Assembly: GCF_014653155.1 (NCBI RefSeq)
Contig: NZ_BNAF01000013.1
Coordinates: 1 to 64,000 of the forward strand
From: Sphingobacterium griseoflavum
GTDB lineage: Bacteria; Bacteroidota; Bacteroidia; Sphingobacteriales; Sphingobacteriaceae
Length of the DNA stretch: 64,000 bases
Direction of reading: 5' to 3'
Shown here: in pieces, positions 17,322 through 27,064 of the stretch
How the letters are laid out: the number at the start of each line of letters is the position of its first letter
Position numbering within the stretch: position 1 is the first letter of the stretch
The notes under the pieces: model-generated
The model's database searches: none
Seen by the model: only the letters and a program-made list of their open reading frames with translations
Told to the model about the DNA's origin: nothing
Made by a program: the position numbers and the translations under genes

Positions 17322-20300
17322 ATGCAAAGATCGAAAGAAAAGTTGCTTTTGTTTATGCTGCTTCTACTGGCTCCAGCGCTCGCCTTGGCGCAGAAGCAGG
17401 TAACGGGCGTTGTTAAAAACGGAAGCAATGGAGCGCTGATGCCAGGAGTGAGCATCCTTAAAAATCGCGTGTCCTCTGTTGTGACCAACGAGAACGGAGA
17501 GTTTGAAATTATGGCTGTCGTGGGCGACAGCTTAACGTTCACGTCGGTCGGTATGAAACAGGTGACACAAGCCGTCGATCAACGAAACATCTTGGAGATC
17601 ATGATGTACGAAGATGATAGCTATATTGACGAGGTAACAGTTGTGGCTTTCGGAACACAGAAGAAGTCATCCATTGTGGGGGCTGTGACTACGGTGAATG
17701 CCGCTGATCTGCGGGTCCCGGCGTCCAACCTGACCGGATCCTTCGCTGGTCGGATACCAGGGGTTATTTCGTATCAAACTTCCGGCGAGCCCGGCGCGGA
17801 TAATGCGCAGTTTTTTATTCGTGGGGTTACCACGTTTGGTTACCAAACATCACCCCTGATCCTGATCGACGGATTTGAATCTACAACAGACGTGTTGGCG
17901 AGGATCTTGCCCGATGATATCGAAAGCTTTTCCATCTTGAAGGATGCGTCGGCGACCGTACTCTATGGCGCCCGTGGTGCAAACGGTATTATTATGATTA
18001 CGACCAAGGCCGGTAGAGAAGGGCCGGTGCGCATGAATGCGCGGGTGGATGTCAACACGGCTTCGCCGACTCGCATGGTGAGCATGATGGATGGTATCGG
18101 ATACATGCGGCTGTACAATGAAGCGCGCATCACCCGCGACCCGGTGCTGGGTGGCTATTATTCGCAACAGAAGATACAGTCCACAATCGATGGCGAAGAC
18201 CCGATGATTTTCCCGAATGTCGATTGGTTTAACACCCTATTTAAGACGTCAACAACCAATTATAAGGCAAATGTCAACCTTTCCGGCGGAGGACAGGTTG
18301 CTACCTATTATGTATCAACGGGCTATGATAAGGAAACCGGTTTGTTGAAGGTTGATAACCGAAACAATTTCAATAACAACATTGATATCAATAGGCTATT
18401 TATCCGTTCTAACGTCATCCTTAAGCTTACCAAAACGACCACCCTGGATACCCGGATTCAAGGTCGCTTTGACCGCTATACAGGGCCGTACCAATCGGCC
18501 AGTAACATTTTTCGGATGATCATGAACAGCAATCCGGTCGATTTTCCGGCCGTGTACGCGCCCGATCCGGCCAACGCTTTCACAAACCATATCCTGTTTG
18601 GGAGCACCTCGGTGGCAGGCAACATCAAAACCAATCCCTATGCGGAGATGGTACGAGGTTATGAAGATCGTGATGAAAGCAGCATCGTGGCGCAGGCGAC
18701 CCTTTCCCAAGATCTTGGTTTCCTGACGGAGGGTTTGCGCATCCAAGGGAAGGCCTCGGTTAATACATGGAGCCGGTATGCCAGCACCCGTACTTATTTC
18801 CCGTTTTTTTACGACCTAGAATCCTACAACCAGATTACTGGGGAGTATACGTTGTATCCGCTGAATCCGACGACGGGGCAGGCCTACTTGGGCGATGTCA
18901 TCCCCGGTAGGGATGCCAATGGACACTATTACTTTGAAGCGAGACTAAACTGGAACAGAGCGTTTGGATCCCATAATGTCGGTGTCATGACGGTTGGCAT
19001 GATGGAGGAAAAGTTGCTGACAGCAGGAAACAGTACGTCTATTTACGAAACACTTCCTGAGCGAAACATGGGCAACTCTGGCCGCTTGACCTACGACTAT
19101 GACAATCGATACTTCGCCGAAGTATCCTACGGATTTAATGGCTCAGAAAAGTTTACGGGACAGAAAAGGTTCGGGTTTTTCCCATCTTTCGGTGCAAGCT
19201 GGATGGTTTCCAATGAAAAATTCTGGGAGCCGCTTCGGAGCGCGATCAGCACCTTCAAGATACGTGGTACTTGGGGGCTTGTGGGTAACGACGCGATCGC
19301 AGGCAGGGCTGACCGTTTCTTTTACCTATCCGATATTGCCTTGGGCGGAGGCTCATACCGCTGGGGCAACAGTTTTATGAACTCCTACAATGGATTCAAC
19401 GTGAACCGTTATGCCAATCCCGACATTTCCTGGGAGCAGTCGGAGAAGATGAATCTTGGTCTGGAGATGAACTTCATGAACGAGTCGCTGAAATTCGTTG
19501 GAGATTACTTCCGTGATGTCCGCAGCAATATTTACATGAATCGGGAGAATTTCCCGGCATCGGCAGGTTTGGAAGCAAGTGTAAGTGGAAATGTCGGAAA
19601 AGTGAGTTCGCACGGATTTGACGGGTCGCTCGACTATCAAAAATCCTTTGGTTCCGATCTGTGGATATCTGGACGTGCCAATTTTACCTACGCTGTCAAT
19701 AAGTTGCTGGAATTGGATGAGCGTGATTATCCCGATGAATACCTGAAGAGGCAGGGCCAAAACATCAACCAGCAGTGGGGTCTCTTGGCAGAGCGTCTAT
19801 TTGTGGACGAGCAGGAAATAGCCAACTCGCCACGGCAGGATTTTGGCGAATATATGGCTGGCGATATCAAGTACAAAGATATCAATGGTGATGGTGTCAT
19901 CAACGACAACGATCGGATTGCGATGGGCTACCCGACGGTTCCAGAGATACAGTATGGATTCGGAATGTCCGTAGGCTACAAGAGCTTTGATTTTTCTTTT
20001 TTCTTTCAGGGGAACAAGAACGTATCGTTCTTCATCAACGCAACCGATGAGTCCAACGCCTCAAACGGTTCCTACGGGATAGCGCCCTTTGCCAACAGGA
20101 GAAATGCGCTATCTATTATAGCCGACGATTACTGGAGCGAAACCAATCCCAATATCCATGCCTTTTGGCCGCGCCTTTCGACCGAACCAATCAATAACAA
20201 CACCCGGCAGTCTTCTTGGTGGATGCGCGATGGCTCTTTCTTGCGACTAAAATCCTTAGAGATAGGATTTAGCCCAAAGACGCTCAAACGGATAGGCATA

Positions 20301-20444
20301 AATCCGGGTAGCCGGATCTACTTCAGTACGGAGAACCTGTTTGTGCTGAGCCCCTTTAAACTGTGGGATCCGGAGGTCGGCCGCAACGGACTCGGCTATC
20401 CGCCCAACCGCCGCTTTAACGTAGGTATCCAACTAACGTATTAA
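17322..20444 (+). CDS. SusC/RagA-family TonB-linked transporter (second locus)
   Basis: A 1040-aa outer-membrane transporter. The signal peptide ends LALAQ (residue 24), followed directly by the carboxypeptidase-regulatory-like domain (KQVTGVVKNGSNGALMPGV) with no STN domain. Then come the TonB-box-like DEVTVVAFGTQKK and the plug (FAGRIPGVISYQTSGEPGAD, IRGVTTFGYQTSPLILIDG, ILKDASATVLYGARGANGI). The barrel ends FNVGIQLTY. It is the first gene of a four-gene operon with SusD and two accessory lipoproteins. Lack of STN implies control by something other than FecR/ECF signalling; the LytTR system encoded convergently at 27061-29566 is one candidate, on position alone. Confidence 0.95.
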   Translation: MQRSKEKLLLFMLLLLAPALALAQKQVTGVVKNGSNGALMPGVSILKNRVSSVVTNENGEFEIMAVVGDSLTFTSVGMKQVTQAVDQRNILEIMMYEDDSYIDEVTVVAFGTQKKSSIVGAVTTVNAADLRVPASNLTGSFAGRIPGVISYQTSGEPGADNAQFFIRGVTTFGYQTSPLILIDGFESTTDVLARILPDDIESFSILKDASATVLYGARGANGIIMITTKAGREGPVRMNARVDVNTASPTRMVSMMDGIGYMRLYNEARITRDPVLGGYYSQQKIQSTIDGEDPMIFPNVDWFNTLFKTSTTNYKANVNLSGGGQVATYYVSTGYDKETGLLKVDNRNNFNNNIDINRLFIRSNVILKLTKTTTLDTRIQGRFDRYTGPYQSASNIFRMIMNSNPVDFPAVYAPDPANAFTNHILFGSTSVAGNIKTNPYAEMVRGYEDRDESSIVAQATLSQDLGFLTEGLRIQGKASVNTWSRYASTRTYFPFFYDLESYNQITGEYTLYPLNPTTGQAYLGDVIPGRDANGHYYFEARLNWNRAFGSHNVGVMTVGMMEEKLLTAGNSTSIYETLPERNMGNSGRLTYDYDNRYFAEVSYGFNGSEKFTGQKRFGFFPSFGASWMVSNEKFWEPLRSAISTFKIRGTWGLVGNDAIAGRADRFFYLSDIALGGGSYRWGNSFMNSYNGFNVNRYANPDISWEQSEKMNLGLEMNFMNESLKFVGDYFRDVRSNIYMNRENFPASAGLEASVSGNVGKVSSHGFDGSLDYQKSFGSDLWISGRANFTYAVNKLLELDERDYPDEYLKRQGQNINQQWGLLAERLFVDEQEIANSPRQDFGEYMAGDIKYKDINGDGVINDNDRIAMGYPTVPEIQYGFGMSVGYKSFDFSFFFQGNKNVSFFINATDESNASNGSYGIAPFANRRNALSIIADDYWSETNPNIHAFWPRLSTEPINNNTRQSSWWMRDGSFLRLKSLEIGFSPKTLKRIGINPGSRIYFSTENLFVLSPFKLWDPEVGRNGLGYPPNRRFNVGIQLTY

Positions 20445-20463
20445 TATATAAAGAAAGAAGAAG

Positions 20464-22419
20464 ATGAGAACGATTACATATATCCTTTTTGCAGGCATGT
20501 TCGTCCTGGGGTCTTGCAGCAAGTACCTCGACGTGGTGCCGGATAATACACTGAAACTGGAAGATTTATTTAATATCAAGATCGACGCATACAATGCCTT
20601 GGCCAAGGTGTACAGCTACCTCCCCAATGACGATAAGACCCACGTGACGTCTTGGACCTTGGGCGACGAATGGGTAGGCCGTCTAGATATGAACAATAAC
20701 AATGGTGATTTGCGCGCCATGCGCATTATGCGTGGACTGCAATCCCAAACATCGCCGCAGCTTGGCCTATGGTCTGGCACCGAAGGAGGAAAGCCACTTT
20801 ATGAGGGTATGCGCCAAGCGGATGTATTCCTGATGTATATCGATAACGTGCGTGACATGTCTGAAGGCGAAAAAGCAGACTGGAAGGCGCAGGTCAAATT
20901 TCTGAAGGCTTACTATGCCTTTCTATTGGTGCAACGCTATGGACCGATTGTCATTCCAAAAACCATGGCTTCGCCAGAATCCACGAAAGAAGAGCTTTTC
21001 CTGCCTCGCACGAAAGTGGAAGAATGTTTCACCTTTATCCTGGACCTCATGAACGAAGCCATTCCGAATTTGGTAGAGCGTGCCACTACCAATAATCTAG
21101 GACAGGTTGATCAAGTCGCGGCAAAGGCTATCAAAGCGCGTGTCCTGCTGTTTCGTGCCAGCCCATTCTTTAATGGCAACCAAGAATACTTTGGCGACTT
21201 TATGGATAAAGATGGTCAGCCATTCTTCCCTTTGCAAGAGAATAGAGAAAAATGGAAAGAAGCATTGGATGCGATCAACGAATCCATTGCCTTGTGCGAA
21301 ACCAATGGCTTGAAACTTTACCACTACGAGCGCGAGCCCTATATCTATGATAGGCCAGCCTTCGAAGCGAACAATCAGCGTATGAAGACTTTATACGACC
21401 TGCGTATGGTGGTTGTCGATCCTTGGAATAACGAACTCGTATGGGGAAACTCCAATCTGGACTATTACAACTCGGGTGAATTGGCACATTCCAGCAATAT
21501 CCGTCTGCCCGAGGGTTATGGAGATGGCGTGGTGAACTCCTCAAGTTTCTCGTGGCAATGGATGGCCGCCACCTATAAAATGGCCGAGAAGTACTATACC
21601 CAAAACGGATTGCCCATCGAAGAAGATTTGACCTACGACGCAGCAAACAGGCATGAAATCATCCGGACGCCGGGCTTATTGGATCCGGGCTACACACCTT
21701 GGAACGGTTATATGCAGCCTGGTGCGGAGACGATCAAACTGTATATGAACCGCGAGCCTCGATTCTACGCCAACTTAGGTATCACGGCCGGATACTGGCG
21801 CGCACATGCCGTGCGTATCAATACCATGATGTTTGCCAACTCCCATGGGGGCTACAACTCTTCGCAACATACGACGGACTTTATGACCACGGGCATCGGT
21901 ACGCAAAAACTGGTGCATCCCGAGTCGCAATCTGGCGCTTGGCAACGGACCATAAAATTCCCGTATCCCATCATCCGCATGGCGGATCTCTATCTCATGA
22001 AGGCAGAGGCGCTCAACGAATATAGTGGGCCATCGCAGGAGGTGTACAATGAGATCAACAAAGTTCGGCAGCGTGCCGGGATTCCGAATGTCGAAACGGT
22101 ATGGGCGGATCCTTCGCTGGCGCGCAATACCAACAAGCATAGAACGAAAGAAGGGCTTCGCGATATCATCTTACAAGAACGTAGTGTTGAATTTGCCTTT
22201 GAAGGGATCAATTTTTGGGACATGTGGCGGTACAAACGGGCTACATCGACGTTCTCCGCGCCAGTATGGGGATGGACACATACGGGAACAACAGCCGCTA
22301 CATTCTTCGTGCTGGAAGTCAAGCAAGAGCGTCGATTCACCATCACGGATTGCCTATGGCCCATCAGCCTGAACGAAATGAACACGAATGGTCAACTGGT
22401 GCAAAATCCAGGATGGTAG
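20464..22419 (+). CDS. SusD/RagB-family lipoprotein (second locus)
   Basis: A 651-aa lipoprotein with lipobox LGSC (Cys18) followed by SKYLDVVPDNTLKLEDLF, the SusD N-terminal signature. Internal helix motif VKFLKAYYAFLLVQRYGPIVI; C-terminal signature LRDIILQERSVEFAFEGINFWDMWRYK split by short loops, ending QLVQNPGW. It is longer than typical SusD (~550 aa), with extra surface loops in the middle. Starts 19 bp after the susC stop and is its surface-binding partner. A spurious frame covering its 3' end makes the start of the following gene look earlier than it is. Confidence 0.95.
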   Translation: MRTITYILFAGMFVLGSCSKYLDVVPDNTLKLEDLFNIKIDAYNALAKVYSYLPNDDKTHVTSWTLGDEWVGRLDMNNNNGDLRAMRIMRGLQSQTSPQLGLWSGTEGGKPLYEGMRQADVFLMYIDNVRDMSEGEKADWKAQVKFLKAYYAFLLVQRYGPIVIPKTMASPESTKEELFLPRTKVEECFTFILDLMNEAIPNLVERATTNNLGQVDQVAAKAIKARVLLFRASPFFNGNQEYFGDFMDKDGQPFFPLQENREKWKEALDAINESIALCETNGLKLYHYEREPYIYDRPAFEANNQRMKTLYDLRMVVVDPWNNELVWGNSNLDYYNSGELAHSSNIRLPEGYGDGVVNSSSFSWQWMAATYKMAEKYYTQNGLPIEEDLTYDAANRHEIIRTPGLLDPGYTPWNGYMQPGAETIKLYMNREPRFYANLGITAGYWRAHAVRINTMMFANSHGGYNSSQHTTDFMTTGIGTQKLVHPESQSGAWQRTIKFPYPIIRMADLYLMKAEALNEYSGPSQEVYNEINKVRQRAGIPNVETVWADPSLARNTNKHRTKEGLRDIILQERSVEFAFEGINFWDMWRYKRATSTFSAPVWGWTHTGTTAATFFVLEVKQERRFTITDCLWPISLNEMNTNGQLVQNPGW

Positions 22420-22451
22420 CCGTCATATTTGAACTTTTAAAGAGAGAAACA

Positions 22452-23726
22452 ATGAAACATACAAACGTAATGCCGCTATATATGGTGCTTATCTGCATTT
22501 TTCTGATCAGCTGCGAGAAGCTGGATCGGTTCAAGCCGAATAGCGATGACGGCAACCCACCGGGCATGGTCACCTTGAAATCATATAAACCACTCTTTGG
22601 AGGGGCTCGATTCTTCTACCGCGTGCCAAACGATGAAGACCTGATGAGCGTGGAAGCCGTTTATACCACGCCGGCAGGCAAATCTTTTACATTTGCGGCA
22701 TCCTACTTCGTGGACTCACTGGATGTATACGGCTTCCCGAGCAGCGATGCATACAATGTACAACTCTTTGCCGTGGATCGGGCTGGCAACCGCTCGGAAG
22801 CCCTGGATGTTTCGGTAACCCCATTGGAGCCAGCCTTCAGCCGCGTGGCCAATTCGCTCGAAGTGAAACCTGGATTTAGCTCGTTTTTTCTGGATTGGAG
22901 TAACGAGCTTCAGCAAAACATCAATGTCTACGTGGATTTTACCTTCAACCAGGATGGTGCTTCCCGCACACTGACATCCGTATTCTCGTCCAACTTGAAA
23001 GAGGATCGGCGATTTATCAACGATTTATTTCTTCCGCCATCGGAGAAAGTGGGCGTAAAGGTGCGGGTGGAAGATATGTATGGCAATATCACGGAAACGA
23101 TCGACAAAGGGAGCATTTCGCTTTTTGAGGATAACAAGATCCCGAAAGCGGGATGGGTGTTGCCGAATGCGAATGATTCCATCGGTGGCGTGCCCATGGT
23201 GTTCGGCAATGCCTTGGAAGGTCGAAACAGATATGTGATCGATGATATGATCGATCGGGGCGATAACCTGAATTTTCTCCATACGGGGAGTCGAGGGAAA
23301 ACCGGCAGGACAGGCGATGGGAATATGCCTTGGAACTTTATCATTGACCTCGGGGCGCATTACGAGCTGAGCCGCATCATTACCGTGCAGCGCCACTCGG
23401 GCGGTTTGGCCAATATCAGTCGCGGCCAATACTACCGAGACGAAAACGTCGGTCTCTTCAATATGTATATCTGGGACGACGCCAGCAGTTCTTGGGAATT
23501 TGTGTCGCAGAGCAAGATCACCGTGCCTCAGGGGCTAACCGAGTTGGAATTTGTAAAGAAGGGAGAAGCGGGAGACATGGCCTACATGTATCCAGACGAG
23601 CCTGCCTACACCAAGCCTACCAGATGGTTTCGATATGAAGCCGTAAAAAGTTTTAACGGCAACTATACGCTTGAAGATGGCAACTGTTTGTCGGAGATCA
23701 CCCTGTATGGTAGAAAAACAAATTAA
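22452..23726 (+). CDS. DUF5000/DUF4959-type surface lipoprotein
   Basis: A 424-aa lipoprotein starting at the ATG at 22452, 32 bp after the susD stop; earlier in-frame starts lie inside susD and lack the signal peptide. Lipobox LISC (Cys21). It has an N-terminal fibronectin-like segment (PPGMVTLKSYKPLFGG ... LFAVDRAGNRSEA), a middle beta domain (VKPGFSSFFLDWSNE) and a C-terminal discoidin/galactose-binding-like domain (PWNFIIDLGAHYELSRIIT ... LSEITLYGR). This three-part build matches the DUF4959-DUF5126-DUF5000 lipoproteins found downstream of SusCD pairs, thought to be surface glycan-binding proteins. Domain names are from recall of the families, not a search. Confidence 0.8.
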   Translation: MKHTNVMPLYMVLICIFLISCEKLDRFKPNSDDGNPPGMVTLKSYKPLFGGARFFYRVPNDEDLMSVEAVYTTPAGKSFTFAASYFVDSLDVYGFPSSDAYNVQLFAVDRAGNRSEALDVSVTPLEPAFSRVANSLEVKPGFSSFFLDWSNELQQNINVYVDFTFNQDGASRTLTSVFSSNLKEDRRFINDLFLPPSEKVGVKVRVEDMYGNITETIDKGSISLFEDNKIPKAGWVLPNANDSIGGVPMVFGNALEGRNRYVIDDMIDRGDNLNFLHTGSRGKTGRTGDGNMPWNFIIDLGAHYELSRIITVQRHSGGLANISRGQYYRDENVGLFNMYIWDDASSSWEFVSQSKITVPQGLTELEFVKKGEAGDMAYMYPDEPAYTKPTRWFRYEAVKSFNGNYTLEDGNCLSEITLYGRKTN

Positions 23727-23729
23727 GAA

Positions 23730-25427
23730 ATGACGATCAAACAAAATAGAGTGATGAATAGTCTATCGAAAAAAAACATAGCATACTTGGGCTTTCTAGG
23801 TATACTATGCTTGATATCGGCATGTAAAGGCATGTTCGATAATATTGAACCCTATGCCTCCGAAGTGATCTATCCGGGCAAGTACGATACGATCACGGCA
23901 AAAATAGGTTTCGAACGTGTGGAATTGGACCTGCTGAAGGTCGGGAGAATTCCCACCAGCCAAATATCCTTGGGAAAATCTTCCAAGACAGTGATTGAGT
24001 ATGACGGCAAACAGATGGTCATCGATTCGCTCGTATCTTGGATCAATGTGCCCGACCTAAAACAATCCAAGCTCTACCGCATTCGAGTATATACGTTGGA
24101 TGAGTACGACAACAAATCGGTGCCGCAGGAGATCGCGGTGATTCCCTACACGTCAAGCGATCTAGCCAACCTCGTGGTTGCTTCTCCGCGCGTGCTGACT
24201 TCACCCAATGCCGTTGTCGTTGACTGGACTACCTCACTTTCATCCATTCTCTTGGATTACCGTAGCCTTGCATACGAATACACCGACCAGGATGGAAAAA
24301 AAATTACAGGCACGCAGGGAGCGCGACCGCGGATTTTTGCGGCAAACCTGCAGGCAGGCCAACCGTTCCAATTAAAGATGACCCATCATGTCACGCCAAA
24401 GGTCAACGGTGTGCCCATATTGGATTCGGTAGCCGTTGAAATGCCATTGGAGATTAGCATGCCCACGTCATCTACGGTGTTCAATCCCGCAGAGCGTGAT
24501 ATTTTGGCAGCAAACGGCATTACCGTGTTCACCGCAGACGGCGTAGCTTCCTACAAAAAACTCTACTTCCCTGTGCATACCAACACCTTGCAGGATTTGT
24601 TTTACTTCCCGAATATCGAAGAACTTGACCTCACGGGAGGCACCTTGTTTCCCCTAAAGACGCTCGATTACAATAGAAACAATATCGTGAAAACCATTGG
24701 AGGCGGCTCGTATCTGCCCTTCATTCGGAAAGTATCCCCGATATCGAATGAAAATGCACAGACCATGGTGGATCTCCTGAATTTAGGGTTCATCAAGAAA
24801 ATAAAATACATACCCAATTCTTTGGGCATCGATCATCTTTTAAAGCCTTTTGATGAAAAAGGAATAGTGGAGTGGGTCACGACTCCTGATGAATCGTTGA
24901 TTCCAATGAATTTCTTTTTGGATGGCAAAGTGCAGGATGCGACAGGTTTTGCGCTTGACGTCGTCAATCCTGCAACGAGCTATCCTGCAGGAACAAACAT
25001 CGTTAATCCATTCCGCGTGACAATGAGAGGTAAAAACGGATCGTTTGTCTTTGTGCTGCCGAAGGAATACAGGTTTAACATCGCGGAGTACCGCTACCTG
25101 AAATTTAAAGTATATATGCCTGCAAAATCAACGTTTGATGGAATTTATGCTCCCTATCAGCGATTATGGCCACGCTTTATGAATTATCTTTGGTCGTTTA
25201 GCAATGAAAGTTCCTTCGGGCACGAGGGATGGGATTCGAATCCCGACAATTATAGGATACCGGATGCAAGCCTCGAAAAGTGGGCTGATGTAACGGTGGA
25301 TATATCGCACCGAGAGAGCTCTCATAACCGGGTGGTGGTTATCAATATCGGACGTGAGCCGTCGCTGAATTTTAGTCCACCGGCAGATATGGTTTACTAT
25401 TTCTCCAATTTCAGGTTTTCAAAGTAA
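23730..25427 (+). CDS. DUF4998-type surface lipoprotein
   Basis: A 565-aa lipoprotein with lipobox LISAC (Cys32 from the ATG at 23730; the ATG at 23754 gives a more compact leader with Cys24). It begins 3 bp after the upstream stop, so it is co-translated. The N-terminal half contains two fibronectin-like repeats (GKYDTITAKIGFERVELDLL..., LYRIRVYTLDEYDNKSVP) typical of the DUF4998 domain. The C-terminal half has a leucine-rich-like stretch (LYFPVHTNTLQDLFYFPNIE, EELDLTGGTLFPL) and a final beta-sandwich (FRVTMRGKNGSFVFVLP). It is likely a cell-surface binding protein for the substrate of this locus. A strong terminator follows. Confidence 0.78.
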   Translation: MTIKQNRVMNSLSKKNIAYLGFLGILCLISACKGMFDNIEPYASEVIYPGKYDTITAKIGFERVELDLLKVGRIPTSQISLGKSSKTVIEYDGKQMVIDSLVSWINVPDLKQSKLYRIRVYTLDEYDNKSVPQEIAVIPYTSSDLANLVVASPRVLTSPNAVVVDWTTSLSSILLDYRSLAYEYTDQDGKKITGTQGARPRIFAANLQAGQPFQLKMTHHVTPKVNGVPILDSVAVEMPLEISMPTSSTVFNPAERDILAANGITVFTADGVASYKKLYFPVHTNTLQDLFYFPNIEELDLTGGTLFPLKTLDYNRNNIVKTIGGGSYLPFIRKVSPISNENAQTMVDLLNLGFIKKIKYIPNSLGIDHLLKPFDEKGIVEWVTTPDESLIPMNFFLDGKVQDATGFALDVVNPATSYPAGTNIVNPFRVTMRGKNGSFVFVLPKEYRFNIAEYRYLKFKVYMPAKSTFDGIYAPYQRLWPRFMNYLWSFSNESSFGHEGWDSNPDNYRIPDASLEKWADVTVDISHRESSHNRVVVINIGREPSLNFSPPADMVYYFSNFRFSK

Positions 25428-25445
25428 TAGGCTGAATATTTAATG

Positions 25446-25484
25446 AGGCTGCGGTGGCGGAATGTCGGCACCGCAGCCTTTTTT
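25446..25484 (+). terminator. Rho-independent terminator of the second SusCD operon
   Basis: An 11-bp stem AGGCTGCGGTG / CACCGCAGCCT (25446-25456, 25469-25479) followed by a run of T through 25484. It closes the operon 17322-25427 and lies between convergent genes. Confidence 0.88.
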
Positions 25485-25534
25485 ATACAGCGCTCAGTAC
25501 AGCGTTTTCAGCTATCCCAATTGTGCTTTTGCCG

Positions 25535-27064
25535 CTATTGAAGGAGATCTTTCAAGGTGTCGAGTTGCAGGTCGTAAAGGGAGTTGACCGTTTCTTCGTC
25601 ATAACGCCCATTGGGCTTCAGGAGCAGATAGGACGGGAAGCCCCCTTTGTCAAACGTAGCCATGAGCTCGCTCATAGCCTTCGAGTCTACAAATAGGTGG
25701 GTGCCGGGCTGCTGTATTTCCAGCACCTTATTCTTCCATTGTTCTTCGTCGGATCCGGACGAGGTGCATAAATATACAAACTCGATAGGGAGGTTGGCAG
25801 CCTTTGCCTCTTCCTGCAGTTTACGTGCAGAGGGCATAGCTATTATGCATGGGAGGCACCACGTTGCCCAGATGTCGATCGGTACAAGTTTATTGCTATA
25901 CACCGACTGTAGATCTTTTAGTAGCGAATCCCCGGTTTTGTGGGGGCTTCTATACAGCGTAATACCCGTTTGTGTTTTCATCAGTTGGCTACCCAACGAG
26001 CTGCTGGACGCTATGTTTATTGTAGCGGTACGGCTGAGCGAGTCGATCTGTGCTATTTTTTTTCTTAGATCGGCCAGCTGTTGATCCAAGTAGTCGCGCG
26101 ACCAGTCGAAATGCAGCGTGGGACTTAACGCGGTATAAAGTTCTGTCAATTTTTTTACATCGGGATGCCCCATGTGAAGCTTGAGCAGATCGGCATAGGC
26201 AGGCGGAAGCGTGTCATCGTAATATTGTGCGAGGTTTTCGGAGCTGAGCGGTTGGCCGGTCTTTTCAAAAGCTGCTTGGCGTAGGTAAAAATTTAGCGCT
26301 TGTATGTATCCATAGGAATCGTTCGAAATAGCGTAAATGGGTGTGAGGAGCTCTTGGATGTTGGGCGGGGAGATCTTGTTTTGTCGTAAATACGCCAATT
26401 TCTTCGTATAATAATCCGCTTTGCTGTCCCCTGCGATCAAGGTGCGATAACGGTCGCCATTGTTGCTACAGAATTCTTCGACCAGCTGATCTTGCTTGCC
26501 AAAAAGGCTGTCCAACTTGGTAAGGTAGTCTGGTCGACTGACCTCGAGGGAAGCAATCTGTGCAGATATATCTGGTTGCTGTTCCTGCTGGAAAGCAATG
26601 AATTTGTTTATGGTTCTGTTTCTGTCAGCATCTTTGCCGCCAAATTCCACGCCATCGCCGATCCAATACACGAACTTCCGCTTCAGCTTTTCTAGATCGA
26701 AAGTCAACGTGAGTTCCTCATCGCTCAGCAGGCAGAGGTAAGCATAGTTTCCCAAGGTAAACCATATCTGTCTATTGGGAAGGCGCTCATCCCGGATAAT
26801 CTCAAACGAACCGTCCGGATCGGGCTCGATTTCGTAGGACGATTGAACGGGTTGCCTCAGATTAACGATGGCATATTTGATCTTGAGCGAATCCAGTTCC
26901 CCAGGCGAAGCATGTAGGATCTGACCGCGGATGATTGGTTGCGGCCGAGAGGCATAGTGCTGTGCGAAGGCCGGGTCGGTAATGGCTGCTGTGTCGCTAT
27001 TTTGCTGTGCCAGCAGAAGCATGGGCAGCAAGGCGCAGATTAGGTATGCGGTTAGTTTTTTCAT
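25535..27064 (-). CDS. TlpA-like thioredoxin-fold protein with DUF4369-like N-terminus
   Basis: A 509-aa exported protein (signal peptide ending LLLAQ, residue ~19). The N-terminal region (IIRGQILHASPGELDSL...) resembles the DUF4369 beta domain common before TlpA domains in Bacteroidota. A helical middle is followed by a thioredoxin domain with the redox motif WCLPC at residues 402-406 and the cis-Pro segment FDKGGFPSYLLL. It likely reduces disulfides of periplasmic proteins. The start codon overlaps the stop of the LytTR regulator gene by 4 bp (ATGA), so it is the third cistron of the kinase-regulator-TlpA operon, an unusual partner for a two-component system. Confidence 0.85.
   Translation of the reverse strand: MKKLTAYLICALLPMLLLAQQNSDTAAITDPAFAQHYASRPQPIIRGQILHASPGELDSLKIKYAIVNLRQPVQSSYEIEPDPDGSFEIIRDERLPNRQIWFTLGNYAYLCLLSDEELTLTFDLEKLKRKFVYWIGDGVEFGGKDADRNRTINKFIAFQQEQQPDISAQIASLEVSRPDYLTKLDSLFGKQDQLVEEFCSNNGDRYRTLIAGDSKADYYTKKLAYLRQNKISPPNIQELLTPIYAISNDSYGYIQALNFYLRQAAFEKTGQPLSSENLAQYYDDTLPPAYADLLKLHMGHPDVKKLTELYTALSPTLHFDWSRDYLDQQLADLRKKIAQIDSLSRTATINIASSSSLGSQLMKTQTGITLYRSPHKTGDSLLKDLQSVYSNKLVPIDIWATWCLPCIIAMPSARKLQEEAKAANLPIEFVYLCTSSGSDEEQWKNKVLEIQQPGTHLFVDSKAMSELMATFDKGGFPSYLLLKPNGRYDEETVNSLYDLQLDTLKDLLQ

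Noticed and set aside
22215..22451. N-terminal extension of the DUF5000-like lipoprotein back into susD
   Set aside because: The extension is a shadow of the susD 3' end; only the ATG at 22452 gives a lipoprotein signal.
25231..25244. tRNA T-arm-like palindrome GGGATTCGAATCCC
   Set aside because: It lies in frame inside the DUF4998-like lipoprotein gene (encoding part of EGWDSNPDN), and no acceptor, D or anticodon arms surround it.
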